A stretch of 64,000 nt of DNA from Plicaturopsis crispa FD-325 SS-3 (taxonomy: Eukaryota > Basidiomycota > Agaricomycetes > Amylocorticiales > Amylocorticiaceae): the NCBI GenBank assembly GCA_000827205.1, contig KN832567.1:32723-96722 (forward strand), written 5' to 3'. This document shows positions 28,732 to 41,124 of the stretch, in pieces. The notes under the pieces are model-generated. The model was given only the letters and a program-made list of their open reading frames with translations. It was not told where the DNA came from and did no database searches. Position 1 is the first letter of the stretch. The number at the start of each line of letters is the position of its first letter. The position numbers were made by a program, and so were the translations under genes.

Positions 28732-31587
28732 CTAGTCACTGTCATCATCATCGTCCTCCACGTCTCCGTCACCCTTATCAATCTCGCCCTCCTCCATTCG
28801 AGTGCCGCTCACTCCCCCATACGGCACGCGGTCCTTCACCCACCTCCCTAATAACCAATCCACGCGCCCCAGCCCCGCCGCAGTTCCCGACGCTAACAGC
28901 GGTGCGCGCGCAAGTCCTGCGCCATCATGCCACGCAACGCGATGCACACCAACTGGTGCCGGCCACACGCCTGTACCATTAATGCGGCTGGATTGGGCGG
29001 CTTCTGCTGCTGCGCGCGAGTATGTAGACCGGTCGTTGCTTTCCTGTGAGCATGGCCGATCAGCTTATATATAAACCGATAAACTTGGGGATGGGCGCAC
29101 AGAAGGGAGGAAACGATCCAGCATCCTAAATTCGCCGGTATTGCGGCTGTAGTCGAGCTGGAATATCTTATGCACAAAGAATGGCTGTGCCCGGGGTGAA
29201 CAAGTATAAAATGGGTAGACTCCGCATGACTCACGACTGCCCCGCCGCGCTTTGTACTCCGTAGCGTGTTTGTAGTGAAGCAAGCCCCATCCGCGGCGCC
29301 GACTGCGATCTGTGGATGATAGTCGGACGTCGAAATCGACTACATACAAGAAGTCAGCATCAAAGGTCAGCGCTGTAAGAAACAGAGGATATTGACATAC
29401 CCATGCGGGGCCACTAGGATCTAGCAGGACATGGCCTCGCCCCAGCGTCGCGGGCGCCAAGCTGTACGACTTGATCATGTTTTCGTGGTCAATTGTGATC
29501 AACGCGCCACTATACGGCGAATACGACATGCACATGATAACGTCTGCACCATACATTGATGTTAACGCCGGAGGAAGGAGAAAAGAAACTGATCACACCT
29601 CTTGTGCGATTCACGACGTTGCCGTGCGGTTCACGGATATCGGTGATGCACTCTACGCCGTCGTAGGCCCCACTCGCAAGCACAGTCGGGTCCACATCCC
29701 CACTCGGGGCACGGACCCACGCAAGTGCGCGCACGGCGGACTGATGTACCGCCATATAGTGCGTGGGCAGTATGTCTGCAATGGTACGAAGTCAGAGTGC
29801 AAGGCTAGAATCGAAGATTGGTTTGAGCTCACCGGATCGGGCACCCGAGCGCAGTGCCTCGCCAATGTCATATATAGCAATACAGCCTGAAACAATTTTG
29901 GTTGGTGTGAGGAGGGAGAAGCGAAGAGGGTACCAGAAGCGCAGACCATTAGTACAACCTATAGCGAGTACTTCGCTATTCGCCCAATCAAGGGTCCAGC
30001 AGGTCGTTTCCTCGAGCTCGATGCGTACTAGAGGTTCTGGCATCCGTACTGAAGCGATGGCCTTTATAAGTTATTTAGTTGGGAGCAGTTTATCGACGCA
30101 CCATAGACTGGGCAAGACCCGTCGTGGCCGGACGGTGTAATCGAAGACGGGTGTGGCACAGCGTAGATGGACAACGACCCGTCTGCGAAAGTGCCCGCTA
30201 ACAACCCGAGCTTCCGAGGTTTGTTACTGTCCGCTTGTGTCTGTGCTTGACGTCAGGCTTGGGGAACGAGGTATAATGGGAAGCACTAACAGGCGCTGGA
30301 TCGTGTGACGGCAAAGGGCACCATTTAATCTCGTGTGCCGGCCCACTCTCGAGGCAGAGAACCATTTCGCAATGCATCTCACCGCGGTCATCCTCCCCTC
30401 CCGCTTGAGCTGGGCCAAGAGTCCAGATTTGGATACACGCATTGTACGGCCTCTGTACACGATCCCCGATTTCAGGAGAATGTGTTTGTGAGGGGTACGG
30501 TGCAACGGCAAGGTAGTGTTTCTGCGGCTGGTCTACGCAATGGTCAGGGGATAGTATAAGAATGAGAACCAAAGAACAACTGACTCGTTCGCTCGTCCGG
30601 ATGAATCGGGCACCAGTCAAGGCCCCAGATAGGACCCCCCGCGTTGAAAACATGTGACGGGCTTTCTGGCAGGTACTCCGCTTAACGGGTAAAGTCAGCA
30701 AGCGTTTTGAGAAGAAAGAATGGCGCATAATTACACAGTCTGATAGAGTCGAAAAGACCAAGCTCTAGTCGAGTTTGGTGGCCGACAGGTCCGAAAGAGC
30801 ACGCTACAGGAGGAGGTGGCTTCGGTGGGCCCTCGTCCACCGTCGTGGTGTCGGATGGAAGATACTGAGATGCACGACTACAACAAACTCAACAACAATT
30901 CTATTCACGCTAGAAATATACAGACTCAGCGTCTACGATCTCCCAGCCATCTCCTAAGCGCACGGTGGCATGAACGCACGGCCGGCGATTTGCCTCCGTC
31001 GGTGGCGCGTCCTCGCGTGCTTCCTTGTACCACCCACGATCCTCCATTAGATCCCACAATGGGCCAACTCCAACGTTGAGTCCCCACGCCTTACTCAGAC
31101 GCTTAGTGAGCTCAGTAGAGGAGGTGAAATTGTTGGTGAGGACCACTGTAGGCTCTGCAAATAGCCTCGGAGGCGCGTCGAGCCGCTCAACAAGGCCAAC
31201 GTTGGAGTAGAGCGGGAGTGCGCGATGACGGTGGTCGAAACTGGGTGTCGGCAGCGCGTAGACATGTCGATTGGACGGACGTGACAGACCTGGTGTGAAA
31301 GCAATTGGCGTTTTCCGACTGGACTTCTTTACCTTGCCTTTCTTCGTGGGGGTAACAGGAACGGCTTCGTCCTCTTCGGCCTCCGACGGCGCGGCAGACA
31401 ACGCGTCGTCCTCAGGGTCAGGCGCGGACTCCTTCTCATCGAGAGCAAAATCGCTTCCGCTGTCTGCGTCGTCTTCTAAAACGCGCTTTCGGGAGGGCCC
31501 AGCCATGACTTGGTCTTCATCGTCGTCGAAAGATATCAATGTAGCATAACTTGGACGCGATTTTCGAGGACGTAGTTGACGTTCCAT
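28732..31587 (-). CDS. TFIIIC WD40 subunit (Sfc6/GTF3C2-like)
   Basis: Subunit of RNA polymerase III factor TFIIIC, which binds B-box promoters of tRNA genes. Twelve exons: 31587-30922, 30864-30735, 30680-30585, 30532-30291, 30240-30102, 30036-29947, 29886-29833, 29775-29599, 29543-29401, 29339-29235, 29184-29101 and 29043-28732, giving 745 residues. The N-terminal third is acidic and Lys-rich (RKSRPSYATLISFDDDEDQ), as in other TFIIIC subunits. The C-terminal two thirds form a WD40-like propeller with family-typical strings: GGPIWGLDWCP, CIQIWTLGP, HEIKWCPLP, HQSAVRALAWVRAP, VLASGAYDGVECITDIRE, VVNRTRDVIMCMSYSP, SLAPATLGRGHVLLDPSGPA and VHKIFQLDYSRNTGEFRML. It ends in a short Asp run. An alternative ATG lies upstream at 31704. 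Divergent from TFB5. Confidence 0.88.
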
Positions 31588-31875
31588 GGACGCCTTTCTC
31601 CGCGCAGAGAATGAAGGGGCAAAGTCAAGGCAGCGCAGTTCCGATGGGCGTCTGAGAAAATGTCGACGCAAGAACGGATAGGGGCTATCATCGAACTTGG
31701 ACATCGGAAATTGCGCTAGATTACTTCCGGATCTGAGCCCGGGAACTTGCTGCTTTGATTCTGAACCTCTCTCCCTGTACGTTGAGCATTGAACGCGTAC
31801 GGTGACTCGCAGTACTGCTCCGCGCGCGTAGAACTGCCTTCGAGTACCAATATCTTATAAGGCGCGTCGCCTTCT
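31588..31875. promoter_or_regulatory. Shared promoter of TFIIIC subunit and TFB5
   Basis: Only 288 bp separate the two start codons, or 171 bp if the TFIIIC gene starts at 31704. Two general transcription factor genes therefore share one bidirectional promoter. No TATA box is obvious. Confidence 0.55.
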
Positions 31876-32253
31876 ATGAAAGCCATAAAGGGTTCGTTGT
31901 CTCGATAAAACAGTGGGCACCTAAGCGCGTATTGACTGGGTCATTGGGAACACAGGTGTCCTTCTTACATGGTCCGTCGTTCCCTGAATTTGAATGCTAG
32001 CCGCGACTTACCGGGGATACAGCGACTCCGCAGTGAAGCAGATTCTGCTCAGCATGAACGAGAAAGAAAGCTTCATCATCGAGGACCTAGACGATTTCCA
32101 TGTGCTCATTAAGGCGGACGAAGAGTACAGAGTCAGGCGCGAACTAGATGCTGAGGTACGTTTCTTGTCTATCACTCCTTGAATCGTCACTGAGACATGA
32201 GCTTTTGTGGACAGCTGGAGAAAAACACGTACAGCTTGGAGAATCAGCCTTAG
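31876..32253 (+). CDS. TFB5: TFIIH subunit TFB5 (GTF2H5 homolog)
   Basis: Small subunit that stabilises TFIIH in transcription initiation and nucleotide excision repair. Four exons, 31876-31891, 31956-31971, 32023-32155 and 32215-32253, give 67 residues, the family's usual size. The start MKAIKGVLLTCDSAVKQILL is the family hallmark (usually KG.L..CDPA.KQ.LL; here Ser stands for the usual Pro). FIIEDLDDFHVLIKADE and LEKNTYSLE follow. The first two exons are only 16 bases each, so a simple open-frame search sees only the third. A broken copy lies at 13003-13302. Confidence 0.93.
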
Positions 32254-32645
32254 GCCAAATGATCGACGAAATGTTGGTGCGTTTGCTCATTTGCGTTGAC
32301 AGTGGAGTAAATGAGCCTTCCAATAGATTGAGCTCACGTCGACGGTGGACAGTCGACCCACTCCCCCACCTATACGCGCGGAGATAGCTTAACAAAGGTC
32401 GAACAACTGTGTCGATTTCGCGCGGCTGAAGACCGAAAAGACACACAGTGGCGAGGTCCTATCGAGATGGATTTCAATCCGAGCTTTTCTCGTCTGACGT
32501 CCGACGAGATATAAACGAACAATTTTCCAGTTTGAAACGCTCGCTCAAAGGCGCTGAGCATCTGCATATTCCCCGACCTCCACACACGATTCGGCGTCGA
32601 GCGTGCAACGGTTTGGATTCAGCTCCTTTCGTCTCGCACGCGGCC
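32254..32645. other. Intergenic, convergent 3' ends
   Basis: Between the TFB5 stop and the proposed stop of kinase-like copy B. No gene or repeat recognised. Confidence 0.4.
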
Positions 32646-34009
32646 TCACGTACTTGTATGCATAATGGATTTGAGGGGTCTCGAGGTCGACACAGCGTGC
32701 ACCTGGAACAGGCAAAAAGCCATTAATGTTGATTCCAGAACGCAATGCACGACAGCGATACATAATACAGATAGTAACGATATGGACAACCGATATGAAA
32801 ATGACTCAGAGCGCGAGAGCAGTACGAAAGCGGGGTAAAAGTGGTGCAGCAGTGTAAGCTGGGTATAGTGGCTCATGGCGGTTGCTATACAGACGGAAAG
32901 GCTAAGAAAGGTGTCAAACCAGGAAGCACGTAGAATATACAGAGGTACACACCATCGGGAGGGAATGGCATCTGCACCGTAAGCGCCGGCCTACGCTCTT
33001 TGTATTTCTCGACGGGTATCGTGATTCCGCGATTCTGGAGTTTCCTGTACCGCCGAAGCCACGGCGCAACTATATGGGCGTTGGCTTCGAGGCGATCGGG
33101 TTCCACGTCTGACAGAAGTTGGTCGATCACCTCTTGCTTCGGGTAAAGTTTGATCTCAAGGGTAAGGTCGCCAACAAGAACATGGGGCGGAGTCCCTACA
33201 CAGCAATGGATTAAACACCGGACGGGAAAGATGCAATATCGAAAACGCACATTCAGGCCAGACTCTCATCTCTTGGCCATAATAATAGAGGTCGAGACAC
33301 CCAATGTCATCAGCATCCAGTATGGACTCTTCCAGACGAAGATCACCGTTGCACTCGCACAGGTGTTTCTTCAGGCCATGGAAATCGATAAGGCGATATT
33401 GTCCATCTCGGCCGACGACATTATGTTCAGCGAAATCGTCCAACGCGCATTTTCGCGCATGCAATGCTACGACGTGCTTCAATATTTGGATCCTACGCAG
33501 AGAAAAAGCCTGAGCGGGGTGCATATTTGCATGGCAATACATACATACCTGTGCTCAAGTGGTAGCTCGCAAAAAGGTACTTCGACTGCATCGCCACAAT
33601 CCTCCAAAACCATACAACCAAGGACCTCGCCGGTTTTTTTCGTAGCCTTGTATAGCCCTAAGTAGCGTGGCACCACGGTACCTTGAAGGGGTTTCAGCTT
33701 CCCTCGATAAGCCATCGCCTCATTTTCGAGGTCGCGGAGCGAGCTCAACCCAGAAAGCGGGACAGTGAATTTCAGCACCACGGCCTGGTCGCTCAGGGTG
33801 GCGCGGCATGTTAAGGAATGCTCGGTTTTCTGAATCGAGGAATGAATGATGGCGATTGCTGGAGTAGAAATCTTGGGATTTGCGCGCGACTTGTCGACTC
33901 TATCCAGAGTGACGATCTTGGCAGGCCGACCGTGTTTGCCTTTTGGGAATCTGACACGAAGTTGCGTGATGTCGGAGCCACTACCAGCAGCGGGAGCTGC
34001 GCGAGGCAT
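32646..34009 (-). CDS. Protein kinase-like fold protein, copy B
   Basis: Paralog of copy A on the other strand. Four exons, 34009-33549, 33492-33251, 33195-32953 and 32884-32646, give 394 residues. It keeps ITQLRVRFP, QAVVLKF (K80), AYRGKLKPLQGTVVPRYLG, GCMVLEDCGD, DDFAEHNVV (D173, N178), LIDFH (D190), DIGCLDLYYYGQE and EVIDQLLSDVE. Intron positions match those of copy A, so they arose by DNA duplication. The last exon differs: instead of copy A's short Ala/Arg-rich end it encodes about 79 residues with a hydrophobic stretch (RLSISLLSVLCIAVVHCVL), possibly a membrane anchor; this exon is the least certain part. Substrate unknown. Confidence 0.78.
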
Positions 34010-34911
34010 GATGTCGAATGAGGATTCGGGAACCAGTACGAAATAAGACGAAGATAGGACGAATAAGACGCTGAAAACTTGGAGAATGGTAGGATACTTA
34101 GCGGAATGAAAACGCAGAGAACGAGCAAAGCACAAGAGACAGGGGTCGATACGATTCCGAGTTGGGCGGGCAGTTGTTTGGTTGTCCTAAGTCCAACCAA
34201 ATAACGCTTTGCAATCGGCAGTTGAACGGTCCACTTGCCTTCTGAAACAACACCGAAACTTTCAACGTCAATTCACGAAATCTACATATCTCCCAAGACA
34301 GTACGAATGCGCTCGGACAGTACCATCACCCCAATGGTGAAGGAAAAGTTACCGAAAGACCTGCATCAGTATGGTGGCTGGTGCCTGCTGAGTTGTAATT
34401 GAAATGGCTCCCCATGAAGTTCCATCGCCTCCTCTGGCTCGACACTTTCTTCGCAGTGTGGTGATCACGAATACAATCCTGTGAGAGCTGGGCGGGCTCG
34501 CTAACTAATAGCCGCTAAGGAGTCAGGAGTCAGGGCCCAAACTGTGGAGGAAACCTATCGTCAGTCGACGTTTCTTGCTCGCATACCTCCTATCCTGTAC
34601 GCACCCCCCTCCTCCATTGTTTCTCCGGGGATAACGCAGGAGTAAGATGAAGGCCTAACCAGAGTAGGCATCGCAGCATAGCCGTCTGCGCGTCGCGGCG
34701 TTGCTTCCGACACGCTCGTCACTCCGCCCCTACCCGCACGGCGCTGTGTATACCCGCACTAGCCCTTTAAGAACCTCATTCAATTTTCCGACGTATTTCT
34801 CCCTTTTGCGCTCTACTCCATTGGTCGATCTACTCGTCGACCACCATTCATTCCAACCCCTATAATCCTGAACACCCTCAGCAAACAGGATACGCCGGTG
34901 TAATAGACCTC
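34010..34911. other. Intergenic, amylase promoter side
   Basis: About 900 bp between divergent starts. Pyrimidine-rich tracts occur at about 34602-34625 and 34795-34860 before the amylase ATG. No clear TATA box and no gene. Confidence 0.4.
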
Positions 34912-37900
34912 ATGCTATTGAACAGCAAGAGCCTCGCAGTGCGGGCGATGCTGGGCTTCTGCGGGTGCGTTTCAAATCCAACGGCTAGGACTCAACGGAT
35001 TCTGACCTGCCTTGCAGTATCGCGGAAATCGCAGCCGCCTTGGTGCCCAGAGTCGGCCATGGCGCACTACATGCTAACAGCATACGCGCCCATCCAAGCG
35101 CGCTCGCACCCCGCGTCGAAACGGGCTCCAAGAACGTAATCGCGCAGATGTTTGAGTGGAATTGGTTCGTCTTTCTATCCCGCCTCGATGCGCAGCTGAT
35201 GCCGACTCAATTGACCTCTTTTCACAGGGACAGCCTCGCTGCAGAGTGCACGAACTTCCTCGGGCCAGCTGGGTATGGCTTTGTGCAAAGTACGCGTTGA
35301 CCGCTCGCCCTTCAATCCGTGCTTACCCTTCTCCAGCGAGCCCCGCGAATGAGCACATCACCGGAACGCAGTGGTACACGGACTACCAGCCCGTGACATA
35401 CAACATCACCTCAAAGCGCGGCACACGCGCGCAGTTTGCCACGATGATCAAGACGTGCTCCGACGCGGGCGTGGGCGTCATCGCTGGTACGTACGCCCAT
35501 CCAGCATCGCTCACTTCGGTATATTGATGCACGCACATAGATGTGCTGTGGAACCATATGCAGGGCGGATCCTCAAATACCGGCGTTGGCGGGACGCAGG
35601 TAACCCATTATGACTACCCCGGGATATACAATGTTTCGGTGCGCACATCTCTCTATCGTGGTGGCAGGTCTCTCGAGGACTAACACTGCACGCAGAACTT
35701 CCATCATTGTGGACTAGGTGCGTTTGATCGTTTTCCATCGGCTCATATGCATGCTGACGCAGACACGCAGAAACCAACGACAACATTGTGAACTACAACA
35801 GCCGCGTCGAGGTACAGACGTGCCAGCTCGTCAACCTCGCTGAGTTTGTTGCTTTCTTCCTGCCTTTCCTTTCCCGGAAATAACCCATGCATGGAACAGT
35901 TTAGCAACAAATTCGACATTCGTGCAAGCGCGGTTGGCGGCTTACGGAGACGACCTAGTGTCCTTGGGCGTCCAAGGCTTCCGGCTGGACGCAGCTAAAC
36001 GTAGGTCCCTCGAGTACGAACTATTTTGCGAACGCTCACGTTCAATTTTCACAGACATGAATACTACGGACATCGCCGCGATCCTCGCCGCCATGAAGAC
36101 GAAGCCCGGCTACATCACGCAGGAGACGATCTATGGATATGGGGAGCCGATTTTGCCCTCCGAGTATCTGCCAAACGGTGCGCCCTCTTTCTCTTCAGTA
36201 TATGCGTGTACCGCTAAACTCAGTGACTTGCAGGCGACGCGCAGGAGTTCCGGTACACAACCGCCGTGTATAATGCTTTTAGCAACGGCCCGATTTCTGG
36301 CCTGCAGAATCTAGACAACCAGGGTACGCACTATCTCTTTTCACTTCGCTCCACCCCATAATGCTTACCTGCCTTCCACAGGCTGGGTCCCCGGTTCGCA
36401 GGCAAACGTCTTTGTCACGAACCACGACACGGAGCGGGTATGTCTACCATATCCTTATTTATACTTGCGCTCACCCTAAACGCCTTGCCCTACAGAACGG
36501 CGGCGCACTGAACTACAAGTCCGCCAGCAACACATACATCACTGGTACTGTATTCAGCCTCGCGCACCCGTACGGAACGCCGACAGTGCTCTCGAGCTAC
36601 TCCTTCACGGACATCGACGCCGGGGCTCCTAGCAGCGGTATGCCTCCTCCTCCCCCCCTCCTCATCATCCCCAGATTCATCCTGACCCCTATCCACAGGT
36701 GCAGGCGCGTGCGCTACCGCGGGCGGGACGGGTGGCTGGCTATGCCAGCACCGCTACCCGGCGATCGCGGGCATGGTCGGGTTCCGCAACGCCGTCGGGT
36801 CCGGCGCACTCGTGAACTTCGTGACGGGCACGACGTCGCAGATCGCGTTCGGGCGCGGCGCGGCGGGGCACGTCGCGATCAACAATGCGGACGCGGCGTG
36901 GACGGTCACACTCACAACGGCGCTCAAGAATGGCGCTTACTGCGACGTGGTGGGCGGGGCGGTTGCGAGCGGCGCGACGGGGTGCACCGGCTCTGGGTAA
37001 GCGGCCCTGCTAGTGATGAACGGCGTTGTGCTGACGATTTGGATGCGTAGATATGTGGTGGCGTCAGGAAAAGTCACGTTCACCGTTCCGGCGCGAAGCG
37101 CGATTGCGCTGCACACGGCTGCGATGTACACTGGTAATGCGACATCGAGCAGCTCTGTCCTTGCGTCCTCCGTCAAAGCGTCCTCCGTCTCCACCTCAGC
37201 CTCTACCTCCAAGTCGGCTTCGGCTTCTGTCTCCGCCACCAAGTCTGCCTCCACTGTGGCCTCGTCTTCCAGCAGCGCCGCCGTCCCAGCTAGCTCCGTA
37301 TCCGTCACGTTTTCAGAGACCGCTACCACTGCTACCGGAGAGGTGAGCACATGCCTAATAACCTTCCTCAGACCACCGTGACTGATATATGTCTATGCAG
37401 AGTGTATATGTGATCGGCAGCATCTCGCAACTCGGCACATGGGCCCCTGCCTCCGCGGTGCGCACTATCCCACTCTCGCGCTTTCTCATGTCACTGACAA
37501 TGGTTCCTCCCTCTGTTAGATTCTGCTTAAAGCGAACGGTTCTGTATGGTCAGGGACGGTGGTCCTGCCGGCATCGACAACGTTCCAGTACAAGTTCATT
37601 CGCAAGAGTGCGTCGGGCACGGTGCGTGGTTCATCCCGTCGTAGCGCATGGGCCTGGTACTGACGAGGATGCTATCTAGGTGACGTGGGAGACAGACCCT
37701 AATCGGTCAGACACGACACCCGCATCGGGGTCGCAGACACTTTGCGGCGTTTTCAAGTGTGTAGTGCTTTACTCAATCTGCCTCCTCCGTGCTCTAACAT
37801 ATGTGCGTTTGCAGCGACCACACAACGACGACTTGTGCAGCTTCTAGCAGCGGCACCACCTCGGTCGCTGCATCGTCCAGCAAGGTGTCCAGCTCGTCGT

Positions 37901-38535
37901 CCTCGTCCACCAAAACCGCCAGCACGTCGAGCACAAAAGCCTCAAGTACGAGTGTCGCTTCATCCACAACGTCCAAGGCGGCGACTACATCCACTACCAG
38001 CAAAGCCTCTAGCGCGTCCGCGTCGAGCACCGCATCCGCGTCGAGCACCAGCTCAGCCGCTGTCCCGTCCGGCTCTGTCGCGGTCAGCTTTGTGGAGACC
38101 GCGACGACTGCGACCGGCGAGGTGCGCTTCATCGTAGCTATTCTCTTTGAAACGCACTCACCTCACCGTCTTTTTGCAGGGCATATACCTCTCAGGGAGC
38201 ATCCAGCAGCTCGGATCGTGGTCTACATCGTCTCTGGTACGCTTGACCATCATTCGACGTCCCTTTCATCGGACGCTTATTCTTGATACGTAGATTACCT
38301 TGAAGGCGGTGAACTCCACGGCATGGAGCGTCACGGTCAACCTCCCTAAATCGACCGCTTTCCAGTACAAGTTCATCCGCAAGTCGAGTTCTGGCAAGGT
38401 AAGCATTGGTGCACTTGTTGCCGGAATGTCGAAGCTGACCATGACCGGCGATAGATAACTTGGGAGGCCAACCCCAACCGCATGGATACGACGCCTGCCT
38501 CGGGCACGCAAACTCTCAACACAACTTTCCGATAA
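34912..38535 (+). CDS. Alpha-amylase (GH13) with two C-terminal CBM20 starch-binding modules
   Basis: Hydrolyses internal alpha-1,4 bonds of starch, probably outside the cell. Twenty-one exons (34912-34964, 35018-35164, 35228-35289 and so on to 38455-38535) join in frame to 830 residues. GH13 motifs: NVIAQMFEWNW, GYGFVQTSPANEH, DVLWNH, GFRLDAAKH (nucleophile Asp), ITQETIYG (acid/base Glu) and FVTNHDTER (His-Asp pair). A C-terminal all-beta domain follows (TFTVPARSAIALH). Then come a Ser/Thr linker, CBM20 module 1 (VTFSETATTATGE, SISQLGTWAP, FQYKFIRKSASG, WETDPNRSDTTPASGSQTL), a second Ser/Thr/Lys linker and CBM20 module 2 (GSIQQLGSWST, FQYKFIRKSSSG, WEANPNRMDTTPASGTQTL). Both modules keep the Trp and NP/D residues used to bind starch. 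The signal peptide is weak (MLLNSKSLAVRAMLGFCG), so secretion is inferred. Confidence 0.95.
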
Positions 38536-38979
38536 TATGATAGTCGCGCCCACAATCCAGTTTATAGGTGTCGGAGCCTACACTACAATAGACATGGAGC
38601 CTCTGACCTCCCTGTATAATTTCTTCCTTACAATCATTAATGCCAGGGGCTTTGTGTATGACTTACTTACCACTCATAATCTGAATCAATTGCTTACGAG
38701 CTTGCTGACATGCACTACCGTAGCTTGAAGGACTCACTGCATCGGAGGGAAATGCGCTTCAGGACTCAGGGCTATTGAAATCCATGGCAGCTCAAATAGA
38801 TAGACCTGGTTGTTTGCACCCGATGCTTGGGCCAAACTCATATCGCAAATTCAACTACAAGTAGCTCAGATTAACCATAAGATCGGCCTGTACAACGAGC
38901 CACAACACGGCAACACAGGGAAATAATCATATGACGGTACGAAAACCAGCCTTGAGGCGGACAGTCTAACATTAGGCCA
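38536..38979. other. Intergenic, nothing recognised
   Basis: 3' flank of the amylase gene. AT-richer than the gene; no repeat or gene seen. Confidence 0.4.
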
Positions 38980-40460
38980 AGCAGGCAAGCAAGCAGGGAT
39001 ACCGGACAGACACTCGGATACCCGAGACCAACACGGCTGCTACCGTGCCTAAGCCTCCAGACCACGCACATCGCTCTAAATCTCCTCATCATCATTGTGC
39101 GCCTCCCGAGCCTCCCTGCACAGCGTCGGAACTGCACCCACAACACAATACGTTAGCACTCCCGTCCACCTCGACATCAACACCGAAACACACCATCCAG
39201 CGGCTTCCGCGCGGTGCAGTAGTCAACGAGCTACGGGCACAGGACGTGCATGTCCGCCGCGACCCCGCCGGTGTCGCCCGCACTGAGGAGGAGCGCGTCG
39301 ATGTCCGCCTGCGGCGGGAAGGGGAGTTCGTCGAGCGAGAGCCCGCCGATCCACACGAGCGGTATGTCGTCTGCAAAGTTAAGGTAAAGGGAGCTACGCA
39401 ACCTGAAGTATAATAATCACGGTAAAATAGTAAAGTAACAGAACTGCGATGAGCACAAACGCGAAAGAGGGCCCACGCACCGTCCCACAAAGCCCACTCG
39501 CACCCCCAAAAACGCAGCGACGCGCACACGATACTGTCATCCTCCGGGCAGAGCTCGTCGATATGCAAGTCGCCCGTGGGCTTGCAGTGGGGGCGCGACT
39601 TGAGCTTGCGGAAGCCGACCAGGCGGTAGTCGGGTCCAAGCTACTCGTCAGTTGAGGGTTGCTGGTTGTCGGGCGTGGAGGGTTCCTGACAGTCGGGCGG
39701 GGTGCGCGTTGTCGAGGCACATGCGGCCGCACGGGCGGAACTGGCCGGTGCTGCGCCGCACGACGTTCCTCTCGCCAAGCTCGTCAGTCGCGTGTGCGTC
39801 CGCGAGGAGCATGAGTATCGTGACCCTGTGCAAACAAACGTGTCAGTAATACTGTGCGAACGAGCGCATTAGCGACACAGTGCGAACGCGTCTCTGCCCG
39901 CGAAACACGGCCACCTCCCCGGCGCACCAAAGAATGAGTGTAACGCACCTTTTATCGAAGGGCAGCTCCATGAACGTGTCCTTCGCGCCGCAGTCCTTCA
40001 GTACCATGCACGCGACCGCGCGCCCCCAGCCCTAGTCCCATCCCACCTCGCGTTCCCCCACCTCGTGCGCCATCCCCCCCGCCTCTCCGTGCCCGTGAAA
40101 GCTGGGCACGGCGAAGCCCTGTAGCGGCGCGAGCGGGCCACGGTACGTGGGCGACGCTTCTGTATGATCATGGTCGTTATTGTGTGAACGCGAGGCGGAG
40201 CTCGAGCGGCCCGAGGACGACGGCGCGGCCGGCGTGGGTGACGCGGTATACGCCTGCGCTAATGGATTCCTGAACGGCGGCGAGTAGCACCGTATATGTA
40301 GGCCGGGCAGGGGCCTTGAATGTCCGTTAGACGGTCACAGCGCATGCGCAGGTGACCTCGCCTGCGCGGGGGAGTCATACAGCCCCTCAGCAGTCGAGGA
40401 GGAGGGTGGCGCAGGCGGATTCGTCAGGGAGGTCAAAGTGGGCGCGGGCGCGGCTCATCG
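38980..40460 (-). pseudogene. Kinase-like pseudogene, copy C
   Basis: Read on the minus strand it carries the same segments as copies A and B, in order: VYRVTHAGRAVVLGP (the lysine of AVVLK is replaced by Gly), ACMVLKDCGAKDTFMELPF, DELGERNVV (catalytic Asp replaced by Glu), PDYRLVGFRKLKSRP, DLHIDELCPEDDSI and WIGGLSLDELPFPPQ. In-frame stops interrupt it at about 40032-40034 and 39641-39643. Its last exon and 3' flank (about 38980-39120) are nearly the same as 60512-60640, which is copy D in the other orientation. The active-site residues and frame are lost. Confidence 0.75.
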
Positions 40461-41124
40461 CGTTCGAAAGAGGAGGCTGGCGTGCCAGTGGTTCGGGCCA
40501 AGAGGGTGCGGTTCAAGCGAAGATGGTGTGGCTTGAGCGAAGACGAGCCGGGCTGTTGTCGACCGAGGTGTTATCAGTGTAAACAAAGGCGCATATACGC
40601 GGCGGGTATTCGTGCAAGCCTTGCCCCGCATCCGTAGGCGAGACAGAGACACTGGTGAAGATGATCATGATGGAACATGGACCCGCGCCATCCTCATTCG
40701 CGGCGGTGTTTGGCTGCACCCCAGACGCCAAACAACCGCCTCTTCCCAAGTACTGGCTCTTTGAAGACTGCACCACGCCTCCGACAAAGCTCGCAAAAGC
40801 CCGAGCCCTCACAAACATGATGCAAAAACTTGGTCAGGCCCAAAAGACATCGCATATACCCAAGCCTGGTGTCCAGTCCTTTATTTGAGTGGCAGAATCA
40901 TGTGGCACAGGGATGACGCGTGTGCACAGGGTGTGTGCATCTAATGTTTCTGGACGGGTATGCTATGTTAGTCTCTCCTAGACAGACACCAACAGTCGTA
41001 CCTTAATGCTATGTGTAGAATATATCCGCTCTGTACACGCGAGTCCTGGCGACTCGCAAAGTGCGCCGGCCGGCGCGCCTGCACGCTAAACGGTACTTAC
41101 AGCACTGGCAAGAGTCTCCGACAT
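40461..41124. other. Intergenic, one unassigned open frame
   Basis: A 77-codon frame at 40655-40888 (+) begins MKMIMMEHGPAPSSFAAVFG and looks moderately protein-like but has no known motif. Nothing else seen. Confidence 0.3.

Noticed and set aside
40655-40888. 77-codon open frame that looks somewhat protein-like
   Set aside because: No family match by eye and no neighbouring exon that would extend it; left as unassigned.
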